From Bryobacteraceae bacterium (GTDB taxonomy: Bacteria > Acidobacteriota > Terriglobia > Bryobacterales > Bryobacteraceae), in contig BPGD01000001.1 of NCBI GenBank assembly GCA_026002855.1, positions 3,232,001 to 3,296,000 of the forward strand: DNA of 64,000 bases, written 5' to 3'. Positions 27,181-34,166 of this stretch are shown piece by piece. Within the stretch, counting starts at the first letter, position 1. Every line of letters starts with the position of its first letter. The notes under the pieces were generated by a model. The model was not told the DNA's origin. It was given only the letters and a program-made list of their open reading frames with translations, and searched no databases. The translations under genes were made by a program, and so were the position numbers.

Positions 27181-27261
27181 AATTGGCCTGCATCGCGGGG
27201 TTGTCTGACCCCATCCCGGACGTTCCGAAACCGGACCGCGAATATAGTTAACGGACGCGGC
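27181..27261 (+). repeat. 80-bp direct repeat, right copy
   Basis: Counterpart of 26182-26266, with a weaker palindrome (GGGGTTGTCTGACCCC) and GCGAATATAGTTAACGGACGCGG. The TATAGT could serve as the -10 of the recombinase module that starts 90 bp further on. Confidence 0.75.
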
Positions 27262-27348
27262 AGAACGCCGAGTCGATCCCATCCACCAGACGGCGGCTCG
27301 ACCGCGCAGCGGAGATCGTCGTGGGTGGTCTTCTGAAGGAGACCGCTC

Positions 27349-27486
27349 ATGCGCGAACGCGACGCTGCGCTCGATCAAGCCATCCGCGAGGTCGCCGCCA
27401 TCCTGGGCGACGCCCTGGTGCGCCTGCTCCTCCACACGCCTGTTGACTTCCCGGAGACAGAGAGCCCTCATGTGAGTGCTGGTTAA
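27349..27486 (+). CDS. Small ORF heading the recombinase module
   Basis: 45 residues, MRERDAALDQAIREVAAILG onwards, ending SPHVSAG. AAGGAG lies 8 nt before the ATG. Small proteins of this kind precede DUF2924 and a large serine recombinase in many proteobacterial and acidobacterial islands, which supports it as a real gene; its role is unknown. The stop overlaps the region of the DUF2924 start. Confidence 0.7.
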   Translation: MRERDAALDQAIREVAAILGDALVRLLLHTPVDFPETESPHVSAG

Positions 27487-27490
27487 CGCC

Positions 27491-28015
27491 ATGAAGACAG
27501 AAACCCAAATCCGCGAGGAGATCGAGGCTCTCCGCAACCTGACCACCGCGCAACTCAAAGAGAAGTACCGCGAGGTCTTCGGCGAGGAGTCCCGATCCAA
27601 TCACAAGCAGTTCCTCTTTCGCCGAATCGCCTGGCGCATCCAGGCGAACGCGTGGGGCGGCCTGTCTGAGCGCGCCCGCCGCCGCGCGCTCGAGATCGCG
27701 GACGACGCCGATCTCCGCATCCGGGCGCCCAAGAACTTCCTGCGGGAGCCAGTTGACGATGGCCGCACAGCGGAAGCGCGAATGAAGCCCTCGCTTGATC
27801 CACGGTTGCCGTTGCCCGGCACGCCGCTCATACGCCGCTATCAGGGCAAGGACATCATCGTCCACGTCCGGCCCGATGGCGGGTTCGAATGCAACGGGCG
27901 AATCTACACGTCGCTGAGCCGCGCGGTGACCGAGGCCACGGGCACGCGCTGGAACGGCTTCGCGTTCTATGGGTTGGGACACCGGCCGGGGGTCAAACAT
28001 GCCAAGCAAGAGTAA
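27491..28015 (+). CDS. DUF2924 protein of the recombinase module
   Basis: 174 residues: IREEIEALRNLTTAQLKEKYREVFGEE with NHKQFLFRRIAWRIQ, the DUF2924 signature, and a C-terminal QGKDIIVHVRPDGGFECNGRIYTSLSRAVTEATGTRWNG that resembles a small DNA-binding or RAMA-like domain. Start ATG 27491; GTG 27476 is an in-frame alternative. It overlaps the recombinase by 17 nt, and the two families nearly always travel together, so it is probably a recombinase accessory factor. Confidence 0.88.
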   Translation: MKTETQIREEIEALRNLTTAQLKEKYREVFGEESRSNHKQFLFRRIAWRIQANAWGGLSERARRRALEIADDADLRIRAPKNFLREPVDDGRTAEARMKPSLDPRLPLPGTPLIRRYQGKDIIVHVRPDGGFECNGRIYTSLSRAVTEATGTRWNGFAFYGLGHRPGVKHAKQE

Positions 28016-29534
28016 CGGCAACGGGAACGGCGGTCCTGCGACTGTCCGGTGTGCCATCTACACCCGGAAGTCCACGGACGAGGGGCTGAATCAGGACTTC
28101 AACTCACTCGACGCGCAAAGGGACGCCGGCGAGGCCTACATCCGCAGCCAGGCCGGCGAGGGATGGACACTCTTGCCGGATCAGTACGATGACGGCGGCT
28201 ACACCGGGGCAAACATGGACCGCCCGGCGCTGCGCCGCCTGCTGGCGGACATCCAGGCCAAGAAGATCGATTGCGTCGTGGTCTACAAGGTGGACCGGCT
28301 CAGCCGCTCCATCCGCGACTTCGGCCGGATCATGGAGATCCTGGAGAAGCACGGCGCGACGTTCGTGTCGGTCACGCAGCAGTTCAATACGACCACTTCC
28401 CTCGGCCGCCTCACGCTGAACATCCTGCTTTCCTTCGCGCAATTCGAGCGGGAGATCATCTCCGAGCGGACCCGCGACAAGCAGATCCTGGCGCGCAAGC
28501 GCGGCAAGTGGACCGGCGGCCATGTGCCGCTCGGGTACGACCTCGTGGACGGCTGCCTCGTGATCAACGAAGAAGAGGCTGCCCGTGTGCGGCAGGTCTT
28601 CGAGTGGTACCTGGAAGGCCACTCCGTCCATGGCATCGTGGCGAAATGCGAGGGCCTCGGTTGGCGCAACAAGCAGTGGGCAACCAAGGAGGGCAGGACG
28701 TTCGGCGGTCATCCGCTGCGGAAGTGCCATATCTACACGATGCTGGCAAACCCGCTCTACGCCGCGCGCATCCGCGCCGCCGACGAGATCGTCGCCGCCA
28801 ATCACCCCCGCATCGTCGACGACAACACCTTCGGCCTGGTCCAGCAGAAGCTGAAGGAAAACACGCGGAATCCCGGCGGCGGGCGCGGGCCAAGGGTGGA
28901 AGCCCTGCTGCGCGGCCTTCTCTACTGCGCGGCCTGCGGGTCGCCGATGTCGCCGAGCTACTCGTCGAGCAAGAACCGGCGCTACCGGTACTACGTCTGC
29001 CTCCGCACCATGCAGCGGAACGGTGACGGTTGTACAACGCGCGCCGTGTCCGCGCCGGTGGTGGAGGAGGCGGTCATTGAAAGCGTCCGGCGGTTCGCCG
29101 CGCAGCCCAAGGTCGTGGAAGCGATCGCCCGGGCGGCGCGCCAGCGGCTGAGCGAAGAATTGGCCCGACATCGCGAAGAGTTGAAAGGCCTCAATGTCCG
29201 CGTGCGGAATGCCAAGTCGCAACTCGCGCGCGCGAAGAACCTCGACGCCGACCGGGAGGCCGCGCTCCGCGGGATCGTTTCGTCGGGAGAGGCCAAAGCG
29301 GAGCAACTCCGCAGCTTGGTGGAGCGCGGCGAACGGCTGCGGTTCGATGACCGGATGGTGCGCCAGCGTATGGCTACGTTTGACGAGGTTTGGAAGACCA
29401 TGACCATCCAGCAGCAGGCGGCGCTGCTGCGCCAATTGATCGAACGGGTCGGCTACGACGCCCGCGGCGACAAGGTGAAGGTCACCTACCACTCGAACGG
29501 CATCCGGGAGTTCTCGAAAGGAGCGACGAAGTGA
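27999..29534 (+). CDS. Large serine recombinase
   Basis: 511 residues. N-terminal resolvase domain: CAIYTRKSTDEG with catalytic Ser25, DGGYTGANMDRPALRRLL, VVYKVDRLSRS, SFAQFEREIISERTRDK. A recombinase domain follows (VPLGYDLVDG.. ARVRQVFEWYLEG), then a zinc ribbon (LYCAACGSPM .. YYVC) and a C-terminal coiled coil (RLSEELARHREELKGL). It inserts or excises the island by site-specific recombination. Start ATG 27999 from family alignment. Length and order appear intact, so the gene looks functional. Confidence 0.94.
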   Translation: MPSKSNGNGNGGPATVRCAIYTRKSTDEGLNQDFNSLDAQRDAGEAYIRSQAGEGWTLLPDQYDDGGYTGANMDRPALRRLLADIQAKKIDCVVVYKVDRLSRSIRDFGRIMEILEKHGATFVSVTQQFNTTTSLGRLTLNILLSFAQFEREIISERTRDKQILARKRGKWTGGHVPLGYDLVDGCLVINEEEAARVRQVFEWYLEGHSVHGIVAKCEGLGWRNKQWATKEGRTFGGHPLRKCHIYTMLANPLYAARIRAADEIVAANHPRIVDDNTFGLVQQKLKENTRNPGGGRGPRVEALLRGLLYCAACGSPMSPSYSSSKNRRYRYYVCLRTMQRNGDGCTTRAVSAPVVEEAVIESVRRFAAQPKVVEAIARAARQRLSEELARHREELKGLNVRVRNAKSQLARAKNLDADREAALRGIVSSGEAKAEQLRSLVERGERLRFDDRMVRQRMATFDEVWKTMTIQQQAALLRQLIERVGYDARGDKVKVTYHSNGIREFSKGATK

Positions 29535-29950
29535 AGGACCGCTGCGAAGACGAGATCCCACTCAAGTGGCCGGCGCGGCAGGCGGCGGGCAGGCCGAAGA
29601 AGACCGCGGCTCCGGCGCCGCCGCGCATTCCCCGGATCACCCGCCTGATGGCGCTGGCGATCAAGTTCCAGGAAATGATCGACCGTGGCGAGGTGAAGGA
29701 CTACGCGGAATTGGCGCGCCTGGGATTCGTGACAGGGGCGCGGGTCACACAGATCATGAACCTTACGCTGCTCGCTCCCCAGATCCAAGAGGCGCTATTG
29801 ATGCCCATGGAAGTAGGACACCACACGATTTCTGAACACCATTTGCGGCGCACCCTTCGATTGATGGACTGGAGGGAGCAGGCGGCTGCCCTTCGCCTCG
29901 ACCTGGGAAAGCGGCAAACGCTACTCACCAACATACCCTTCTGCAATTGA
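29531..29950 (+). CDS. HTH protein of the recombinase module
   Basis: 139 residues; GTG start overlaps the recombinase stop (GTGA). After a basic Pro-rich N-terminus comes RITRLMALAIKFQEMIDRGEVKDYAELARLGFVTGARVTQIMNLTLLAPQIQEALL, a KorB/ParB-type helix-turn-helix in which ARVTQIMNL is the recognition helix. Such proteins regularly follow DUF2924 and the recombinase; a directionality factor or repressor role is likely but unproven. Confidence 0.85.
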   Translation: MKDRCEDEIPLKWPARQAAGRPKKTAAPAPPRIPRITRLMALAIKFQEMIDRGEVKDYAELARLGFVTGARVTQIMNLTLLAPQIQEALLMPMEVGHHTISEHHLRRTLRLMDWREQAAALRLDLGKRQTLLTNIPFCN

Positions 29951-29986
29951 CTTGGCATCGCTCTTGCAGCGGCCCATCACTCCAGA

Positions 29987-30949
29987 TCAATAGTGTCGGA
30001 TCAAAGCCGCATATAGTTCGGCGCGAACGCCAGTCGCCTTTTTCAGAAGGCTCTCGATTCCGGACTGCAAGCTTGTCCGATCCTGCCCCGTACTCAACAG
30101 CGCGTTGATTGCGTCTCGGTCAGGTAGAAAGACTGGATTTCTGACCGCTTCAAGAAGCTCGTTCCGGAGAGCCTGAACTGTCGGCACACTAGGTGGATAT
30201 TTCGGGCCAATCCCTGTAATCACAACGGCATTAGCCTCCATCGACAAATATTTGTTGGCTTCTTGGCGCAGCCAATCTGACATCTCTACCTCTGAAGATT
30301 CAAGGATCGCTTCGTCCGCGATATAGCCCGATTCGCCAGGAAGTGGCTTGTGCCCAACGAAAAACAATCTAACCAAGCCGGGACGTGCCTGGGACTGCAC
30401 TACGAACCCGTCTTGAGAGGCGCCGGGCGTGAGTCTTCGATTTGTGTCGCTATCTAGCGCGTCTCGGCCGAAGAATACACGCTCCAACGGGGGCTTGGAA
30501 CGCTCTATATTGTAAACACGCCAATACTCGGGTGCGCGGGCAGCGCCTATGGGTCCAAGCGCATCAAGCCAGAAGATCTGAATCCACTGTTTTGCGTCAG
30601 GCGCGTTCGTGATCCTGTACTCGTACGTAAAGCCATCGGGACCACTACGAACGCTACAGTTGACGATTGGCCGAACGTGAACTCGTCGTGTGATTGCAAT
30701 TGTGATTGCCTCCGCTCCCCGTCTTCTCGCCCCTTCTACAACCAAATTGCCGGCCTCATCGAGCCAAACCCTGTCGTTCGGAGATCGAGCAAGATCCGGC
30801 TGCTTCGTCCCCAACACCCGTGGAACGACCCGGAGCTGCGATTCTGATTGCTTCTGATCTTGGGCCATCAAGGAAGTGCTCAAGATCAGCGCCACAGCAA
30901 CTCTTGCGAAACAGTTTCCAACCGCGAGGTGCTTAATCGTCTGTAACAT
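29987..30949 (-). CDS. Exported hypothetical protein
   Basis: 320 residues with a signal peptide (CFARVAVALILSTSLMAQ). Start ATG 30949 is preferred because GGAGGG lies 7 nt before it. The mature part has beta-rich segments (RPIVNCSVRSGPDGFTYEYRITNA, QIFWLDALGP) and a helical C-terminus. No family recognised. It follows the metallopeptidase-like gene by about 40 nt, so the two may act together outside the cytoplasm. Confidence 0.7.
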   Translation of the reverse strand: MLQTIKHLAVGNCFARVAVALILSTSLMAQDQKQSESQLRVVPRVLGTKQPDLARSPNDRVWLDEAGNLVVEGARRRGAEAITIAITRRVHVRPIVNCSVRSGPDGFTYEYRITNAPDAKQWIQIFWLDALGPIGAARAPEYWRVYNIERSKPPLERVFFGRDALDSDTNRRLTPGASQDGFVVQSQARPGLVRLFFVGHKPLPGESGYIADEAILESSEVEMSDWLRQEANKYLSMEANAVVITGIGPKYPPSVPTVQALRNELLEAVRNPVFLPDRDAINALLSTGQDRTSLQSGIESLLKKATGVRAELYAALIRHY

Positions 30950-30990
30950 CTCCATTCCCTCCAGTGGCTTCCTTTTGCCAGATATCCACA

Positions 30991-31788
30991 TCAGTCCACG
31001 AAACGAAGATGGTAGTGATCAGAATGGACAAGAATCCCTCCTGGTCCTGCACCGCCTCCGTTCGCCAATGCTATGTTATAGGCTGTCTGAAGATAGTTGT
31101 TGCAACTAAAAGGGAGATCGACATTTAATCCGAGTTTATGTTCAGCGTGGGGGGACTGCCAGTACTGGCCGCCGTACCGGGGACCAAGGTCGAATACACC
31201 GCCCCAATTCAAGCTCATGTCGTTTACGCACAGCCGCTGGGCGGTTTGCTGACGGTATTGCTGCGCGATTGTCTGCATTTTCGCGACAGTCGGAACGGAA
31301 ACATTGAAACCATACCAGTCTGGGTGCTCGGGCTGCGCACCGCCAGGTTTGTAATACAAGTCCTGGTTCTCGTATAGCTGTACGCAACAGTACCCATTGT
31401 TCGCCCATGCCCCAACCCAAAACTCCTGATTGTATGTAGTTGCGGCAGCATAGATGACTATTGGGTGCATCCCTGCTACGGTAGGCGCGTAGAACTGAAG
31501 CGGGGGGGAGCAACCGTCACCGCTCGTGCGAAACGAGCTTGGTTGGATGCTGCCCTTGGGGCGAGCAGAGTCGTCGTGCCAATGATAGCCGCTCATCGGA
31601 AACACCTCCGGCTGAAGCACAACGTCGAGATTCGATGCAGGGGGTTGGCCGGGAAGGTTCTCCCAGTAAAAACAGAGCTGAAACTGCACAACCTCTCCTG
31701 GTCTGACCTCTATCGGTTGAGCGTAGTTCCTCACGCTCAGCAAAAGAACCGCCGCCGCCAAGATCGCACTTGTTCGTACTCTTACCAT
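30991..31788 (-). CDS. Secreted LAS-type metallopeptidase-like protein
   Basis: 265 residues with signal peptide (SAILAAAVLLLSVRNYAQ). The C-terminal third has SPHAEHKLGLNVDLPF and later HSDHYHLRF. The spacing His-x6-Asp with a following His-x-His is the zinc ligand set of LAS peptidases (MepA/M15 type, e.g. HRLGxxVD and HxH). The N-terminal ~170 residues are an Ig-like or carbohydrate-binding-like region rich in Trp/Tyr. It may cut peptidoglycan cross-links or other peptides in the envelope. AGGAGG precedes the ATG. Family assignment is by motif only. Confidence 0.6.
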   Translation of the reverse strand: MVRVRTSAILAAAVLLLSVRNYAQPIEVRPGEVVQFQLCFYWENLPGQPPASNLDVVLQPEVFPMSGYHWHDDSARPKGSIQPSSFRTSGDGCSPPLQFYAPTVAGMHPIVIYAAATTYNQEFWVGAWANNGYCCVQLYENQDLYYKPGGAQPEHPDWYGFNVSVPTVAKMQTIAQQYRQQTAQRLCVNDMSLNWGGVFDLGPRYGGQYWQSPHAEHKLGLNVDLPFSCNNYLQTAYNIALANGGGAGPGGILVHSDHYHLRFVD

Positions 31789-32559
31789 GGTCTCAAGCCT
31801 CCTTTCCAGCTCATGAACATTGATCCACGATGCTCGGAGCGTCTTACCCGACCTTCGCGCATGGTCGGGCTCCAGCCCCATCATCGTAACCGGTGTCCCC
31901 TGGAAGTGTATGCCGTACTTGCCGTAATTGCCGTTGTTGCCGCAGTGAGGCGACTTTTTCTCCGCCGAACGCAAATGCGGGGTCTGTTTTGCTGGGTCTT
32001 CGCCATCGAGGACACGACGAGCCAGGCTTCGAGGCGGGTTCCTTCCCATGGACCTCTGCTATGAGCAGGAGGAGTGAGTTGCATCGTTGCATCCCCGCCG
32101 GTGCCAGGTGCCAGCAAGAAACCACGGCCAACAGCTCCGCCACCACAGCGGGAGGACGTTTCGACGGCACGTCCTCGGAACGCCATAGACCGGGCGACCG
32201 AACCGGCGCGGGAGGGTCGCCACAGCTAGTAGACGGACTGCGCCGTCCTGGCCCGGCTCGGCTTCGTGACGCGGGCGCGGGTCACGCAGATCATGAACCT
32301 ATGCCTGATTTGCGCCGGACATTCAGGAGGAAATTCTTCTCGGTTTCGCGGACGAACACAGGGGCGAAGCTACGCTGCGGCGGATCCTCCGCTTCACGTT
32401 TTGGCCCGAGCAGCGCACCCGATGGGGAGGTCGGCGGTTGCCGTGGGTGCCGTAACAGCCTTCGACACGAGTGTTGCGCGCGTAATATCATGGCCATCTT
32501 GGACCCATTGCGCCGAAGCAGAGGCTTTTGTTCCTGTTTGGCCGGTGTGGTTCGGGCGA
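31789..32559. other. Scrambled intergenic stretch
   Basis: 770 bp without an intact gene. It holds short tandem GCCGT(A/T)xTT units (~31911-31940), the remnant of an HTH gene (32236-32425, separate entry) and otherwise nothing recognisable. It looks like a junction between two insertion events. Confidence 0.55.
32236..32425 (+). pseudogene. Remnant of a second recombinase-module HTH gene
   Basis: Codons give DCAVLARLGFVTRARVTQIMN, matching the HTH protein at 29531-29950, then after a frameshift (~32305) APDIQEEILLGFADEH and LRRILRFTFWPEQRTRW, which are the rest of this family's C-terminus. The N-terminus and the rest of its module are missing. It records an earlier, related integration event. 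Confidence 0.8.
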
Positions 32560-33174
32560 ATGGCCATGGGCGCATACAATCCGCCAGTTGTCTTTACCCG
32601 GCTTCCGGCTTTCACGTTGGCTGGCCTTCTTCCGCCGTACTGCGGCAGCGATCCAACACAGCAGCAACTATTGGCGCCCTATCCAACAACGGTGGACGTG
32701 GTCACTCAGCACATGGGTGGGACCCCTGCCAGGAGCCAGATTCTCCAAGGATTTCTCGCGTTTCGCCAAGCACTCAACCAGGCCGGGCTCTGTGACGGAT
32801 TCCAATGGCTTGATGGCAGCTTCGCCGAGCTGATTGAGTTGCGAGAGCGCCGTGACCCACGGGATCTCGACATCGTCACCTTTTTCCGGCGCCCACCGCA
32901 TGTGCGAAGCGATGCCGACTGGCTGGCATTTTTCAACGCAAATACAGCGCTTTTCGATCCGGCTGCGAACAAGCAGCAGTTTCTCTGCGACACGTATTTT
33001 GTAGACCTGGACCTGGACCCGATGAGCGTCGTGGCTCAGGCCCGTTATTGGTATGGTCTCTTTTCGCACCGGAGGGTGACCGGCGAGTGGAAGGGCATGT
33101 TGGAGGTTCCTCTTCAGGTCACGGCGGCTGATGCCGCGGCCGGAGCACTCCTGGCTCCAGGAGGCGCCCGATGA
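32560..33174 (+). CDS. Nucleotidyltransferase-like protein (DUF6932-like)
   Basis: 204 residues. The pattern FQWLDGSFAE (Gly86-Ser87) followed by DPRDLDIVTFF (Asp102-x-Asp104) is the GS...DxD metal site of the Pol-beta nucleotidyltransferase superfamily. The rest (NKQQFLCDTYFVDLDLDP, YGLFSHRRVTGEWKGMLEV) recalls the DUF6932 family from memory. Start ATG 32560 lacks a good ribosome site, so the N-terminus is uncertain. The stop overlaps the next gene's ATG (ATGA). Substrate unknown; such enzymes occur in toxin-antitoxin and defence loci. Confidence 0.65.
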   Translation: MAMGAYNPPVVFTRLPAFTLAGLLPPYCGSDPTQQQLLAPYPTTVDVVTQHMGGTPARSQILQGFLAFRQALNQAGLCDGFQWLDGSFAELIELRERRDPRDLDIVTFFRRPPHVRSDADWLAFFNANTALFDPAANKQQFLCDTYFVDLDLDPMSVVAQARYWYGLFSHRRVTGEWKGMLEVPLQVTAADAAAGALLAPGGAR

Positions 33175-34127
33175 TTCGCAAGATTGAACGGGATCAGTTG
33201 GCCGCCGAGATTGCTTCTCTCGAAGCGATGCTTAAAACTCTGCCTACGAACGACCCTGTCGGACGCCTCGGCTTTGAATCCCGCCTGGGGGAGCTACGGG
33301 CGCGACTGGAAGCCGTGACTACTGACGAGGAGCGGCGGGCTGCTGTGGCCCTCTATTTCGGCGGCGAGCCTGTCATCGGCAGCAGAGGAATCCGCGCCGA
33401 TTTCGGCTCAGCGATGATCGCCACTTATCAGGACCTCGTCGCCAAGGTTTGGGCGACTCTTCAGGGCGGCGCTTTGCCGCTCCGGGGCCAGATTAAAGAC
33501 CGGGACGCCGCGCAGCTTCACATCACGAGTCTGGTTCACGGCTCGGTCGGGTTTCTGCTGGAAGAGATCGACGAGCGGGGGGAGCCACTCTTTCCGTCAC
33601 CCGTTAAGGAGGCCACGCACAAGATCACCGAATACATGGAGCAGTTCACGGCCGAGGATGACCAGCCGTTCAACAGGATGTTGGAGGAAATCAATCCCCG
33701 CATCTTTGCGTCACTCCGGGACTTCTTCAAGTGGGTGCACAAGGAGCACGCGATCTTTCGACTGGTGGAGGGCGAAACGGACAGGAGCTTCGATGAGGGC
33801 GCCATCGAGCGGGCGTACACCCGCGCCGAGGCAACCGAGATCGAGGAAGAAGACATCCCTGTCGAGGGTGAACTGATCGGGGTCGTGCCATACGCCCGGC
33901 GTTTCGAGTTCCGAACTTCTCCCGGCAACGAACTGATTTCGGGAAAGGTGGCGGAAGGCTTCAGCGAGGCGTATCTTGAGCGGATTCACCGCGAGAGGAT
34001 CGTCGGTCAGAAGTGGCAAGCTGTCCTCCGGAAACGAGAGACCAAGAAGCCTGGGAGGCGGATCGAGAGCTTTATCCTGCTTGAAATCAGGGAGCTACAT
34101 CAACCCAGGGAGAGAAGTGAGAATTAG
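33171..34127 (+). CDS. Hypothetical partner of the nucleotidyltransferase-like protein
   Basis: 318 residues. An N-terminal coiled coil (ERDQLAAEIASLEAMLKTL, RLGELRARLEAV) precedes an alpha/beta body and an acidic linker (EATEIEEEDIPVEGELIG), ending in a basic region (RKRETKKPGRRIESFILLEI). No family recognised. The 4-nt ATGA overlap shows it is translated with the preceding gene, and the type I restriction operon begins just downstream. Confidence 0.7.
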   Translation: MIRKIERDQLAAEIASLEAMLKTLPTNDPVGRLGFESRLGELRARLEAVTTDEERRAAVALYFGGEPVIGSRGIRADFGSAMIATYQDLVAKVWATLQGGALPLRGQIKDRDAAQLHITSLVHGSVGFLLEEIDERGEPLFPSPVKEATHKITEYMEQFTAEDDQPFNRMLEEINPRIFASLRDFFKWVHKEHAIFRLVEGETDRSFDEGAIERAYTRAEATEIEEEDIPVEGELIGVVPYARRFEFRTSPGNELISGKVAEGFSEAYLERIHRERIVGQKWQAVLRKRETKKPGRRIESFILLEIRELHQPRERSEN

Positions 34128-34131
34128 GCAC

Positions 34132-34160
34132 TTGACCTATCACGTGATTAGTCACATAAT
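34132..34160 (+). promoter_or_regulatory. Promoter and operator of the hsd operon
   Basis: TTGACC (34132-34137) and CATAAT (34155-34160) are exactly 17 bp apart. Between and over them lie two overlapping palindromes, ATCACGTGAT (34139-34148) and GTGA-4-TCAC (34144-34155), well placed for repression by the HTH domain of the first protein. The expected start of transcription (~34167) coincides with the ATG, so the mRNA may be leaderless. Confidence 0.6.
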
Positions 34161-34166
34161 CGATTC

